From assembly GCF_018642165.1 (NCBI RefSeq), contig NZ_JAHHZM010000007.1, positions 1 to 64,000 on the forward strand: a stretch of 64,000 bases of DNA, read 5' to 3'. Source of the DNA: Echinicola shivajiensis (GTDB lineage Bacteria; Bacteroidota; Bacteroidia; Cytophagales; Cyclobacteriaceae). Shown piece after piece: positions 25,083-36,100 of the stretch. Position numbers and translations under genes: made by a program. The notes under the pieces were generated by a model that was not told the origin of the DNA, did not search any database, and saw only the letters and a list, made by a program, of their open reading frames with translations. Position 1 is the first letter of the stretch, and each line of letters begins with the position of its first letter.

Positions 25083-26597
25083 ATGAAAAAGATAAAAATT
25101 CTATATATCGCTTTGATCAGCGTGGCCTCTGGAACAATGATGTCCTGTGAAAGTAAGCTGGATCAATCCCCTAAGTCTTCATTGGGATCAAACGCATTCT
25201 ATCAAAATGAGTCAGACTTTATCAAAGCACTTTCAGGTGTTTATAATGGCTTGAATGCCTATCCAATCAATCATTTTGAACTGAGTGAGGTGCGCTCGGA
25301 TAATATTTACAGCCCGGGAACTGCAGGTGTGAGGGATTATAACCTGATCAATAACTTCAATACCAATTTGGCAACAGCCGGTATTATGAACAGCACTTGG
25401 AATGACCTGTACAATAATATCATGCGTGCTAATACCATTTTGGAAAAGCTGACTGCTGATGTGGTAGCAGATGATAATATGCGGGCCAGGATTGAGGGTG
25501 AAACAAAGTTCTTGAGGGCCTTATTTTATTTTGATTTAGTACGGTTTTATGGAAAAGTTCCACTGTTTGATCGACCAGTTACTCCTTTGGAAGCCTTGGA
25601 AATACCAAGGAGTCCAGTTGCTGAAGTTTATAATCTGATTATTACTGATTTGGAATTTGCCATTTCAAACTTGCCAGATGAATTCACCAGCGCCACGGAT
25701 TTGGGCAGGGCTACCTCCCACGCTGCCAGAGGGCTTTTGGCCAGGGTATATATGACCCGGTCTGGAACGCAACTTCATCCGGATGGACCAGTATTAGGTA
25801 CCAATGAATGGGATAAGGCCATTAGTTTATTGGATCAGGTGATCAGCAGTGGCCAGTTTGATTTGGTGGACAATTATGCAGATATCTTTGCCTATGACAA
25901 TGAGAATAATGAGGAGATTGTGTTTGACATCCAGTTCTTGAGTGGTGGCCAAGGTGTAGGTGGAGAATATGTGCAATATCATTATCCTGAAGCATTTGCC
26001 AGAACCAATGGGATTCCATTTGCAGGAGGGACTTTTCCTGATGCACCGAAAACGGTATCAGCCAACTTAATGGACTCCTATGAGGGCAATGATGTTCGTG
26101 ATGATTTTTCAGTTTGGATCAACTATGATGATGGGAATGGAAATATCACCCAGGACAGATTTATCAAAAAGTACCTGGATCTGGATAATCTGGGTGTAGA
26201 TCGTTTTGATTTTGAGCTGAATTTTCCAGTAATACGTTATGCTGATATTTTGTTGATGAAGGCTGAAGCCTTGAGTAAAAGTGGAGGTTCACAGTTGGAG
26301 ATAGATGCCTTGGTGAATAGGATTCGTCAAAGAGCTGGCCTTTTATTGCCTTTGGTCAATGTTTCCTATGCGCAGATCATGGAAGAGCGAAGAAGGGAGT
26401 TTATTGGTGAAGGACTGAGATGGCATGATCTGGTAAGGTCAGGAATGGCCATCGAAGTGATGGACGCTTGGATTGCGGAGGAAGATGAGGCCAATAAAAT
26501 CTCTACCGATATCACATCTGATGATATGATTTATGCCGTTCCAATCAACCAATTGGATGTCAAGGAAGGCTTATATGACCAAAATCCTGGGTATTAA
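25083..26597 (+). CDS. susD: SusD-like substrate-binding lipoprotein (pair 1)
   Basis: 504 residues. The lipoprotein signal ends at a Cys near 22 (SGTMMSC). The TPR-like SusD fold is shown by FLRALFYFDLVRFYGKVPLF, the RagB/SusD segment YADILLMKAEALSKSGG, and EERRREFIGEGLRWHDLVRSG near the C-terminus. It forms the lid of the SusC transporter at the cell surface. A strong terminator follows it at 26626, so pair 1 is a two-gene transcript. Confidence 0.95.
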   Translation: MKKIKILYIALISVASGTMMSCESKLDQSPKSSLGSNAFYQNESDFIKALSGVYNGLNAYPINHFELSEVRSDNIYSPGTAGVRDYNLINNFNTNLATAGIMNSTWNDLYNNIMRANTILEKLTADVVADDNMRARIEGETKFLRALFYFDLVRFYGKVPLFDRPVTPLEALEIPRSPVAEVYNLIITDLEFAISNLPDEFTSATDLGRATSHAARGLLARVYMTRSGTQLHPDGPVLGTNEWDKAISLLDQVISSGQFDLVDNYADIFAYDNENNEEIVFDIQFLSGGQGVGGEYVQYHYPEAFARTNGIPFAGGTFPDAPKTVSANLMDSYEGNDVRDDFSVWINYDDGNGNITQDRFIKKYLDLDNLGVDRFDFELNFPVIRYADILLMKAEALSKSGGSQLEIDALVNRIRQRAGLLLPLVNVSYAQIMEERRREFIGEGLRWHDLVRSGMAIEVMDAWIAEEDEANKISTDITSDDMIYAVPINQLDVKEGLYDQNPGY

Positions 26598-26625
26598 ACG
26601 ATGGAAATGAAATAAGGCTTAATTA

Positions 26626-26654
26626 AACCATCCGCATCAGTCGGATGGTTTTTT
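26626..26654 (+). terminator. Intrinsic terminator after SusD1
   Basis: AACCATCCG pairs with CGGATGGTT over a 7-base loop and runs into TTTT. It separates SusCD1 from the DUF4450-type gene. Confidence 0.75.
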
Positions 26655-26763
26655 GGCTTTTGATTATCTGCTTTGAAATGAAATTGTGTCAATAATATTA
26701 TTTTATGTTTAGCCGGAAATACTCGACACCTGCCTTTTTAAAATAAAAACTAATTCAAAAATT

Positions 26764-29700
26764 ATGATTCAGCGATTTCCAAGACACAGTATTTTTCAAT
26801 TTTGTGTCCTGCTTATAACCTTGTTTCTAACACTGCAAAGTCCCTTGGTCCTTGCACAGGAATATTGGCATGGGGAATATAGGGAGCTTCGATACCAACC
26901 GGATGGAGAGGATTTTGTAATCAAAAATGGAGCGCGTAGGTTCAACCGGGCACTTTATGGTTATCACTCTGATTTCAGAACAGAAGCGGGAGATTTGCCT
27001 TTATTTTCTTTTTACTTACCGGGTATGGGAGGACACTTCCGCTTTGGCATACAGCAGGGAGAAAAATCAAAATGGCTGAGTGAGGCTACTTATATCGAGT
27101 CCCGCTACCGGGCAGGATCCATGGTCTATACCATTGCAGACCCTATGCTTTCAGGTGGAAAAATAGAAATAGTGGTCATGCCACTTAGAGATAGGGAAGG
27201 GGCTGTTTTTAAGGTGATGGCCAAAGATGAAGTTGGGGAAGTGAACCTGGTTTGGCTTTATGGTGGGGTGACAGGTAAGCGGTTTAGAAGGATGGGTGAT
27301 TTGGGAGCAGATCCACCTTCTGTATTTGATCTGAAGGTGGAAAACTGTATAGGAAATAGTATACAGGTGAATGAAGGCAATCAGATAGCGCTTTTCTATG
27401 GTGATGAAAAAAGCGAAGAGGAAAGAGCCAAGATGATGGGTGTTTTTCCAGAAGTGGCTAGCCTGAAAAAGGTGAATCCTGAAGCGATGGATGATATTAA
27501 TAGGCTTTGGTCGTCCCAGGCAGATGAAGCAGCGGCCATAATGGGGAAAATGAGCTTGTCTTCCAAGCAGCATTATTTTGCCATTTATCGGCCAGGTTTT
27601 GGTGAAATGGTTTATACAGACCTTCCCATAGCATTTGAAAGAGCGAATAAAGAAAGAGCTGCTTTAGCCAATAGGGTAATGGTGAATACTCCCGATCCTT
27701 TTATCAATACCATAGGTGGCGCCTTGGGGATTGCTGCAGATGCCATTTATGATGCCCCGGCCTATGTGCATGGTGCAGTGGCTTGGAGGATGCCCCTGCC
27801 TGGTTGGCGAGGAGCTTATGTGGCAGATTGGATGGGCTGGCATGATAGGGCAAGAAGCCATTTTGACGGTTACTTGGCCTCGCAATATTTGGGACCAGAG
27901 GGGAGTAGAAATGACCCTGACTCTGCAAAACATTTGGCCCGCCAACTTGAAAAAACAGGCAAATCTATTTTCAATAAAGGATATATCAGCAGGAGGCCAG
28001 GGGAGCCATCAGGCCCGCATCATTATGATATGAACCAGGTGTTCTTTGATCAGCTGATCCGCCATTTTGATTGGACAGGAGATATTCAATACCTGAAGGA
28101 AGTTTGGCCAGCAATCCAAAGACACCTTGCTTGGGAGCAGCGCAATTTTGATCCAGATGATGACGGCCTTTATAATGCCTATGCCAGTATCTGGGCCAGT
28201 GATGCCTTGCAGTATAATAGTGGTGGCGTCGCGCATTCTTCGGCTTATAATTATTATGCTCATAAAAAAGCAGCAGAATTGGCGGATATTTTGGGAGAGG
28301 ATGGAAGCCGGTATCAAGCGGAGGCCCAAAAGATTTTGAGGGCCATGAATGAAGAGCTATGGTTAAAGGATAGTGGCTGGTATGCTGAATACAAAGACTT
28401 TTTGGGGCCGAAGACATTGCACCCCCAAGCGGGAGTTTGGTCGGTGTACCATACCCTAGATAGTGAAGTTCCGGATGCTTTTCAGTCTTTTCAAATGACC
28501 CGATATGTGGATACGGAAATTCCCCATATTCCCTTAGTAGCTGCAGGTCTTCCAGAAGGGGAATTCCAGACCATTTCCACGACGAATTGGATGCCCTATA
28601 CTTGGTCTGTGAACAATGTGGCATTGGCGGAAGCCTTACATACCAGTTTGGCCTATTGGCAAGCAGGCAATGCAACAGGGGCTTTCAAGCTCTGGAAAAG
28701 TGCCATTTTGGAAAGCATGTATTTGGGAGGCAGTCCTGGGAACTTTCAGCAGTTGTCCTTCTTGGATGCCATGAGAAGCGAGCTTTATAGGGATTTTGCG
28801 GATGCTGTCGGTATGGGAGCGCGTTCTTTGATAGAGGGACTTTTTGGAATACAGCCTGACCTGATGCATGATCGTTTGACTATTCAGCCAGGTTTTCCGG
28901 ACAGCTGGGATTACGCTAAACTGAAAATACCCGATTTGGCAGTTGATTTTAAAAGAGAAGGAAAAGAGGATCAGTATGAGGTAATTAACCGCTTTGGGAA
29001 AGGTTTGGAGTTGAATTTAATACTTGATGCTCCTTACGAGTCTATTCAGGAGTTGAAGATAGATGGCCAAGAAGCTTCTTGGAAACCTTTGGGAGAGCAG
29101 GTGGGAAGCCCCAAGGTCTCGATAAAAGTTCAGTTGGAAGCAAAGGCTACCATTTCAATTGTTTGGAAAGGGGCGGAAATAGAAGCGGTTTCACACGAAG
29201 AAAGTCTTGTTCCTAGGGATTTGATTAGACTTGGCAGTGATAAATTAGAAGTGTTACAGGTGTATGATCCAGAGAATATCTTGACGGAGGCTGAAGTTGC
29301 GGATAAAATACTAACAGCGAGTATTGGAAATGTCCTGGGCCATGGTACTTTTTTTGCAAAACTAAAGCAAGGTCAAATGAGTTGGTGGGAGCCAATAATC
29401 ACTGAGGTGAAGCCTGTAATAGAATTAATATTGGCAAAGGAACAGGATGATTCATCCTTAAAGTTCAGGGTCAATCACCATGCTGAGCAAAAGCAACAAC
29501 TAAGTATCAAAGTCAATGGGAATATATGGAAGGAGCAGCTTGATTTTAAGGCCAAGGAACAAAGAGATTTAACCATTGATTCGCATGAATTCCTCAAAAC
29601 AGGGACGAATATAATAGAGGTGTTTGCAGGTGAGCAGCTACTTTCCCGTGAAAAAATGGTCAACTGGAACCTGCCTATTAAAGCTCGGGAGTTGGAACCA

Positions 29701-30414
29701 ATTGATATTTCAGGTGCTTTTAACGATAAAGTGACCAATATCTTTAGAAATGAATATATAAGTCCGCGCTCGCCCTACCCTACCTTGCAAATACCCATCC
29801 AAGGGATGGGGGATTGGGCTTCATATGGGGCATATATGGATATTGATGATGTAGGTCTGAGGGCATTGGCTGGTGATGAAAATAAAATCACCTTACCACA
29901 GGGGATTCCATTCTTCTCCCCAGGAAATCCTGCCGAGGACAATATTGTCTTTACTTCGATTTGGGATAATTACCCTGATAGTGCAAAGGTTTCATTATCC
30001 GGCAGGGCTAGTCATGCCTATTTGTTGATGGCAGGTTCTACCAATCATATGCAAAGCAGGATAGAAAATGGAAAGGTCATTATTCATTATAAGGATGGCA
30101 GTGCTACTGAACTGTCCCTAAGGAATCCGGAGACATGGTGGCCTATTGAGCAGGACTATTATATAGATGGTTTTGCATTTGAAACAGGTGCTCCACGACC
30201 TGTCAGGGTACATTTAAAAACAGGTAAAATAAGTAATCAAGCCCATGATGATTATACGGCCATAGATCATTTTACTACTTATGCGATTGATGGAGGAGCG
30301 GCTACCGTTTGGGATCTACCACTTGACCAAAGTAAGGAATTGGATTACTTAGAGGTCAAAGCCACCACTATTGAGGTGCTTATTGGATTGATGGGGCTGA
30401 CTTTGGAGAGATAG
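26764..30414 (+). CDS. DUF4450-type multidomain glycoside hydrolase candidate
   Basis: 1216 residues with a Sec signal (FCVLLITLFLTLQSPLVLAQ). The first ~200 residues match what I recall of DUF4450 (EYWHGEYRELRYQPDGEDFV, then RRFNRALYGYHSDF). The centre (~320-700) is an (alpha/alpha)6 barrel-like domain with aromatic/acidic clusters (WRMPLPGWRGAYVADWMGWH, GPHHYDMNQVFFDQLIRHFD, FDPDDDGLYNAYASIWASD). Its C-terminal half (~750-1216) holds beta-sandwich regions. Large proteins of this plan occur in rhamnogalacturonan-II PULs, where GH142/GH143-type activities were described, so a beta-L-arabinofuranosidase-like role is a guess. It has its own promoter region (167-bp gap after a terminator). Confidence 0.65.
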   Translation: MIQRFPRHSIFQFCVLLITLFLTLQSPLVLAQEYWHGEYRELRYQPDGEDFVIKNGARRFNRALYGYHSDFRTEAGDLPLFSFYLPGMGGHFRFGIQQGEKSKWLSEATYIESRYRAGSMVYTIADPMLSGGKIEIVVMPLRDREGAVFKVMAKDEVGEVNLVWLYGGVTGKRFRRMGDLGADPPSVFDLKVENCIGNSIQVNEGNQIALFYGDEKSEEERAKMMGVFPEVASLKKVNPEAMDDINRLWSSQADEAAAIMGKMSLSSKQHYFAIYRPGFGEMVYTDLPIAFERANKERAALANRVMVNTPDPFINTIGGALGIAADAIYDAPAYVHGAVAWRMPLPGWRGAYVADWMGWHDRARSHFDGYLASQYLGPEGSRNDPDSAKHLARQLEKTGKSIFNKGYISRRPGEPSGPHHYDMNQVFFDQLIRHFDWTGDIQYLKEVWPAIQRHLAWEQRNFDPDDDGLYNAYASIWASDALQYNSGGVAHSSAYNYYAHKKAAELADILGEDGSRYQAEAQKILRAMNEELWLKDSGWYAEYKDFLGPKTLHPQAGVWSVYHTLDSEVPDAFQSFQMTRYVDTEIPHIPLVAAGLPEGEFQTISTTNWMPYTWSVNNVALAEALHTSLAYWQAGNATGAFKLWKSAILESMYLGGSPGNFQQLSFLDAMRSELYRDFADAVGMGARSLIEGLFGIQPDLMHDRLTIQPGFPDSWDYAKLKIPDLAVDFKREGKEDQYEVINRFGKGLELNLILDAPYESIQELKIDGQEASWKPLGEQVGSPKVSIKVQLEAKATISIVWKGAEIEAVSHEESLVPRDLIRLGSDKLEVLQVYDPENILTEAEVADKILTASIGNVLGHGTFFAKLKQGQMSWWEPIITEVKPVIELILAKEQDDSSLKFRVNHHAEQKQQLSIKVNGNIWKEQLDFKAKEQRDLTIDSHEFLKTGTNIIEVFAGEQLLSREKMVNWNLPIKARELEPIDISGAFNDKVTNIFRNEYISPRSPYPTLQIPIQGMGDWASYGAYMDIDDVGLRALAGDENKITLPQGIPFFSPGNPAEDNIVFTSIWDNYPDSAKVSLSGRASHAYLLMAGSTNHMQSRIENGKVIIHYKDGSATELSLRNPETWWPIEQDYYIDGFAFETGAPRPVRVHLKTGKISNQAHDDYTAIDHFTTYAIDGGAATVWDLPLDQSKELDYLEVKATTIEVLIGLMGLTLER

Positions 30415-30938
30415 CAGCTTGTTAATATTGGGAATGAAAGAATAACTTCTAATAGTCATGATCTCAGGATTTAAGAATATTGTCCTGAGTTTTTCTTTGC
30501 TACATAGATTGACGGTTTAAATTATAATGTGTAGCCAATTTTACTTTAAATAGCCTTGCTCTTATCGGGTGGGGCTATTTTTGTTTTATACCAGCATGAT
30601 TTTAAGAATTTCATTTAGGTGCAACTACCATTAAATGGTGTAAAACTAATCAATTATGCAAATATAATATCATGTTAAGCAAATAAAATATTAAAATAAT
30701 ATAAGAAAATATATAAATAATGCAAGCATACCCGTACTGTATGGTCAGCACAGGACAGTACAGATCAGTTGTGATTTCTGATGACAATATATTTAGATTA
30801 TAATTTTTACCCTGAACTAATAGTAGAAAAGTAATTTCTCTAATTGGCAGATTTTAACAATAGAGTTTCGGGCTGAGACCTGGGCATAGTTGCCAGAGAA
30901 AATTAACAACCCAATTTAATAACCTAAACCAAGTTAAG
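30415..30938. promoter_or_regulatory. Intergenic region: two terminators and a putative operator
   Basis: Terminators: CTCAGGA..TCCTGAG then TTTTTCTTTG (30463-30495), and AAATAGCC..GGCTATTT then TTG TTTT (30548-30588). Downstream, GTACTGT (30734-30740) and ACAGTAC (30755-30761) form an inverted repeat with a 21-bp centre-to-centre spacing, i.e. two helical turns. Part of it recurs upstream of the large pectate lyase at 53451. It lies 180-205 bases before the fasciclin start and probably controls the 30939-45843 operon. Confidence 0.5.
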
Positions 30939-33134
30939 ATGATCAAAAGGATTACTTACTTTTTTTCAGCTTGCTTTCTACTATTTGGATGTAGGGAAGT
31001 AGGCTGGGAAGAACATTATGAAAGTCCCGAATGGCTTAAAGGAAATGCCTGGGAATTGCTAGAAAGCAGGGGAAATTTTACCATCTTTCTTGAAGCCGTT
31101 GAAAAAGCGGGATTTAAGAGTCTGGTGGAAGGAAAAGGAATTATCACGGTGCTTGCTCCGTCAGATGAGGCCTTTGAAAAGTACTTTTCTGAAGAGGGTA
31201 TTGGCGGTGTCGATGAACTATCGGTAGCTGAGGCCAAAAAGTTGATGGGCTACCATTTGGTGTATTATTCTTTTTCCCGAAATCGTTTTGCCAATTACCG
31301 TCCTGAGGGACAGTCAGTGGAAAAGCCAGCCTTGGCGGGAATGTATTACAAGCACCGTACCAAAAGCCGGGATACAGTTTCGGTGGAGATGGACAAGGTA
31401 GCAGGGAAAGAGCGAACGATTTTTCACAAGGAGCGCTTTGTGCCTGTCTTTTCCTATAACTTATTTACTTCTAAAAATATCGATGCCGCATCCAATTACG
31501 AGTACTTTTACCCTGAAAGTAGATGGACCGGTTCAGGAGGGTTCAATGTTTCAAATGCTACGGTAGATGAATATGCCTTGCCTACTGATAATGGCTATGT
31601 CTATATTGTGGACCGCGTGGTAAAACCATTAGAGACGATCTATGATGAACTGGGACAAGAGGCAAACTACAGTGACTTTATAAAAATTTACGATCGTTTT
31701 ACCAGTTTTTGGTATGATGATGAAACTTCCAAGGCCTATGCAGAGGCGGGTGATTCTTTGTATATAAAGATACATACTGGTCTACCAGAAATCGCTTCCG
31801 AATGGTCATATAATGGCGGCGTTGGTCTGGCGGATTATGCAAATTTAGCAGCACTTTCAGGCAATGCCTATAATGTCTTCGCCCCAAACAACACTGCATT
31901 GCAGACTTTCTTTAATGAATACTGGGCCGATCATTATGCTTCCCTTGACGAGGTGCCATTTTTGCCGATCAGGTTATTGCTGACTAACCACGTCTACCAA
32001 GGAAGCATTGTTTTTCCTTCCGAAATCGAACGAGGAGATATCCAAAGTATCTATGGTAATATCATTCAGTTTGATCCTGAGCAAGACGTGGAAGAGAAAG
32101 GAATAGGAGTAAATGGCGTTTATTATGGCTTGAACGAGGTGATCGTTCCTGAACTTTTCCGTGGAGTGATCGGTCCTATGCTTCAGCAACCCGAATACAG
32201 CATGTTTTTACAAATGCTCTACAGTTCAGGCAGCCTGCAAGCCTTTCTCGGTGATGCCCTGAAGTTTACTGTCTTTATTCCCAGCAATGAGACCATTCTC
32301 AATACCATTTATGGGGGGAGTGAAATTTTCTGGAACGAAGGTAATCCATTGCAGTTTGGCGATGAAGCGGTAGAGGTTGAAAATGCCGATGGTATCCGGG
32401 TACCTATGAGTACCGGTGCGATGAGGGCTTTTGTCCAAAACCATATTGTAACAGAGGAAATCACGGAGATTTCTGGTACAAAGGTTTACAGGACAAGAAA
32501 TCCATTCAGCTATCTGTATATCTCTGATGAGGGGGTAGCCTCCTCCAATAATTATAACCTTGGAGAGTTTGCTCCAGCATCGGCAGTCAGTGGTGAATGG
32601 AACAATGGCATGGCCTACGAAGTAGAACGCTCATTAATCCGTGAAGAAGGAAGTTTCAAATACATCATCGCATCAGCCAGTTCAGGAACAAGTACCATTC
32701 AGGAATTTTCAGAGTTTTCCAAACTCCTCTCCCAAGCGGGTTTGGTGGACCCCAATAACGAATTTGAATTTTTATTTGGGGACAATTATATGCTCTTTGC
32801 ACCGACCAACGAGGCCATTTTAGCAGCCAAGGAACAAGGCCTTATTCCAGAAGATGAAGGTGATTTGGAGAATTTTCTTCGGTATTTTTTTGTGCCGGCG
32901 AGTACCAATAGCTATAGCGATTATGCTTTTCCAGGCATGGGTGTTCAAGGCGAGCTGGTCACTGCCCAGGAAAATGGCGATGTATTCAGTCAACTTGCAC
33001 TTTTGGACAATGGTACAGGCCTACAGGTAAGGTCGGCTACAGGAGAGACGGCCAATGTGGTCAGTGTTTTTCCAAAAATCTATGTGGATGGCGCTGTTTA
33101 TCAGATTGATAAAGTGCTCAGTTCAGGACATTAA
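30939..33134 (+). CDS. Fasciclin-domain lipoprotein 1, first gene of the SusCD operon
   Basis: 731 residues. Lipoprotein signal YFFSACFLLFGCREVGW, Cys at ~20. Repeated fasciclin (FAS1) modules are visible: ITVLAPSDEAFEKYFSEEGI (~65-85), YNVFAPNNTALQTFFNEYWA (~315), FTVFIPSNETILNTIYGG (~445) and YMLFAPTNEAILAAKEQGL (~620), each with its YHLV/NHIV-type H2 segment. That gives about four modules. FAS1 domains mediate adhesion and, in Bacteroidota PULs, occur where surface glycan-binding proteins are expected. SusC2 starts 18 bases downstream. Confidence 0.85.
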   Translation: MIKRITYFFSACFLLFGCREVGWEEHYESPEWLKGNAWELLESRGNFTIFLEAVEKAGFKSLVEGKGIITVLAPSDEAFEKYFSEEGIGGVDELSVAEAKKLMGYHLVYYSFSRNRFANYRPEGQSVEKPALAGMYYKHRTKSRDTVSVEMDKVAGKERTIFHKERFVPVFSYNLFTSKNIDAASNYEYFYPESRWTGSGGFNVSNATVDEYALPTDNGYVYIVDRVVKPLETIYDELGQEANYSDFIKIYDRFTSFWYDDETSKAYAEAGDSLYIKIHTGLPEIASEWSYNGGVGLADYANLAALSGNAYNVFAPNNTALQTFFNEYWADHYASLDEVPFLPIRLLLTNHVYQGSIVFPSEIERGDIQSIYGNIIQFDPEQDVEEKGIGVNGVYYGLNEVIVPELFRGVIGPMLQQPEYSMFLQMLYSSGSLQAFLGDALKFTVFIPSNETILNTIYGGSEIFWNEGNPLQFGDEAVEVENADGIRVPMSTGAMRAFVQNHIVTEEITEISGTKVYRTRNPFSYLYISDEGVASSNNYNLGEFAPASAVSGEWNNGMAYEVERSLIREEGSFKYIIASASSGTSTIQEFSEFSKLLSQAGLVDPNNEFEFLFGDNYMLFAPTNEAILAAKEQGLIPEDEGDLENFLRYFFVPASTNSYSDYAFPGMGVQGELVTAQENGDVFSQLALLDNGTGLQVRSATGETANVVSVFPKIYVDGAVYQIDKVLSSGH

Positions 33135-33152
33135 ACCCTCAATACCAGTTTT

Positions 33153-36100
33153 ATGAAAACAACTTATATCATTAGCTGTCTGCTAATGCTGCTCTCTGTA
33201 TTGCCTTTACAGGCACAAGAGCAACAGACGGTTTTGACAGGAAAAATAACCGATACAGGTGGAGAACCGCTTATTGGCGCGAGTATCTTCATCGAAAATG
33301 AACAGCAAAGGAGCTTAAATGGAACGATTTCTGACGAAAATGGAAATTATCGATTGGCAGTTCCTCAGGGAAATAACCTAAAAGTGGTTTTCTCCTATAT
33401 TGGTTTTAAAACCAAAAAGTTAAGCATTGGGAATCAAACGACCCTCAATGCCACATTGAATGAAGATGCCTTCGAATATGGTTCGGCAGAAGTAGTGGCG
33501 GAGCGCGTGCAGACCAATTCACTGGGCATTAGCCAGCGTGAGCAAGTGTCTTCCAGCCAGCGCTTTGATGTGGAACAATTAGAGGAAGTACCCATGACCT
33601 CAATTGAGTCAGGGCTTCAGGGTCGGATGGCCAATGTGGATATTATCTCAGGTGCTGACCCTGGATCAAGGAGTACTATTCGGATTCGGGGGACATCTTC
33701 GCTGAATGCCAATTCCGACCCATTGATTGTGGTGGACGGGATTCCTTATCCTACTAATTTTGGAGATGATTTTAACTTTGCTACAGCCAATGACCAGGAT
33801 TTTGGGGCCTTGGTCAATATCTCTCCCAATGATATAGAGTCCATCGAGGTACTGAAAGATGCAGCTGCTACGGCCATTTGGGGTTCCCAAGGTGCTAATG
33901 GTGTGCTGATATTCAAAACCAAGAAAGGGAAAAAAGGCAAGACGAAGTTCTCCTTTTCTACCAAGTCAGAAATGAAGAAAGAGCCCAATACCATTCCCAT
34001 GCTCGATGGTTCCCAATATGTCAGCCTAGTGCAGGACGGGATTTGGAATTCGATCAATGATGTAGGCTATCAGTCTGGGTCAGCCTATACGGACTTGTTG
34101 TTTCAGACACCTGAAATCAATTTTGACCCGGAATGGGTGTACTTTGACGAATACAACCAAAACACCAATTGGATAAATGAGGTAACTCAACTGGGGTATT
34201 TTTTGGACAATAACTTCTCGCTCAGTGGAGGTGGGGACAAGGCCATCTACCGAGTCTCATTAGGCTATCTCCGAGATGTAGGAACGACGATTGGTACCTC
34301 ATTGGATCGGTTTAATTCCATGGCCAGTGTAACCTATAATTTCTCTAATAAATTGAGTGTAAGTGCGGATATGTCGTATTCGCAGAGTATTAAAGAGGCT
34401 AATTGGACGGGAAATGGTATTTCGTCGGCCCGATCCATGGCCATGAGAAAGATGCCCAATATGAGTCCTTATGTGCTGGATGCCAATGGAAACAGGACTT
34501 CGGAATATTTCTCACCTTTGGAGAATTTCCAGGGGAGTTTTGCCAATAATAAATTTTACAATCCAGTAGCATTGGTGCATGAATCAAGCAATCAGACCAA
34601 GGCTGATAATGCGCGGGTAATCTTTCGCTTGCGGTATCAGTTCAACCCTGATCTGCAATACCAAGGGACAGTAGGCTTTGATACTAGAACGAATAAAAAC
34701 ACCAGCTTCCTGCCGCAGTCAGTTACGGGGGTACTCTGGACGGATCCTTATTTTAACAGGAGTTCGGACATGCTTTCAGATCAACTGTATATCAATACCG
34801 AAAATAAACTGATTTATAATAAGGCCATCAATGATAAAAACCATATTATCCTCAGTGGCTTGGTACAGTCCAATGAAGGAAGAAATTTTGGTTATGTCAG
34901 TCAAACCAGCGGAAATGCTTCGGTTTCGTTAAGTGATCCTACAGATGGCGCTGCCGTTTCCAGAATGGAGTCTGATAACTCTATGACCAGGAGAGTGTCG
35001 ACGATTGCTAATGCCCACTATACCTTTAATGGTAAATACATCATTTCTGGTGGTTATCGCTGGGAAGCCAATTCCAGCTTGGGTGCCAGTAACCGTTGGG
35101 CTGGATTTCCTTCCATCGGTTTGGCCTGGCACTTCGGTGACGAGCCATTTATGAAGGACCTTGCCGGCATTGAGTTGGGCAAATTAAGGGCTAGCTGGGG
35201 TAAAAGCGGTAACCCTCCAGGAGGCGCCTTTCCTTATATCGGTACGTTCAGCCCGATCACTCCTGGCTATATGGACATGGTAGCCATTTCCCCTTCCAGT
35301 ATCCAGCTGGAAAACCTTCGCTGGGAGACGATTACCCAGTCCAATATCGGCATTGACTTTTCCCTGATGGAGGGCAGGTTATATGTTACTGCAGAAGTGT
35401 ATGATAGACTTACCACAGATTTATTACAGAAAGATTATAGCTTACCTTCTTCCACAGGATTCTCAGAGGTGAGGTACTACAATTCCGGAGAAGTGTATAA
35501 TAGGGGCTGGGAGCTGATTTTTAACTATGATGCGATCAAGCGAGAGGACTTGGGGGTATCTTTTAACTTCAATATTGCCCGAAACCGAAATAAGGTGGAG
35601 GAGCTTCCCGAAAACATGCTGTTTGAAAACTATGAGTTTAAAAACGGATCCTATGCCCACAAGATTGTGGAAGGAAATCCAATTGGATCTTTTTATGGCT
35701 ATCGCTATGAAGGCGTCTATCAGAATGGGGAAGAAACCTATGCAAGAGACAATGATGGCAACTTGATGTACGATATCGATGGCGAACTGGTCTATATGCA
35801 AAATGGAAACCGCCGTGTATATCCCGGTGATGCTAAATATGAGGATATCAACGGAGACGGCGTCATTGATCAATTTGATATCGTTTATTTGGGAAATGCC
35901 ATGCCCTTATTCACAGCTGGTACCGGTTTTAACATCCGGTGGAAAAACTTCATGCTGACTACCTTTTTCCATGGAAGGTTTGGGCAGAAGATTGTCAACC
36001 AGACCCGGATCAATACTGAGAACATGTATGGAACATCCAACCAAAGTACTGCTGTGCTTCAACGGTGGAGACATCAAGGAGATGATACGAATATTCCTAG

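Noticed and set aside
27986-28675. 229-residue frame antisense to the DUF4450-type gene
   Set aside because: Composition typical of an antisense shadow and fully inside a well-supported gene.
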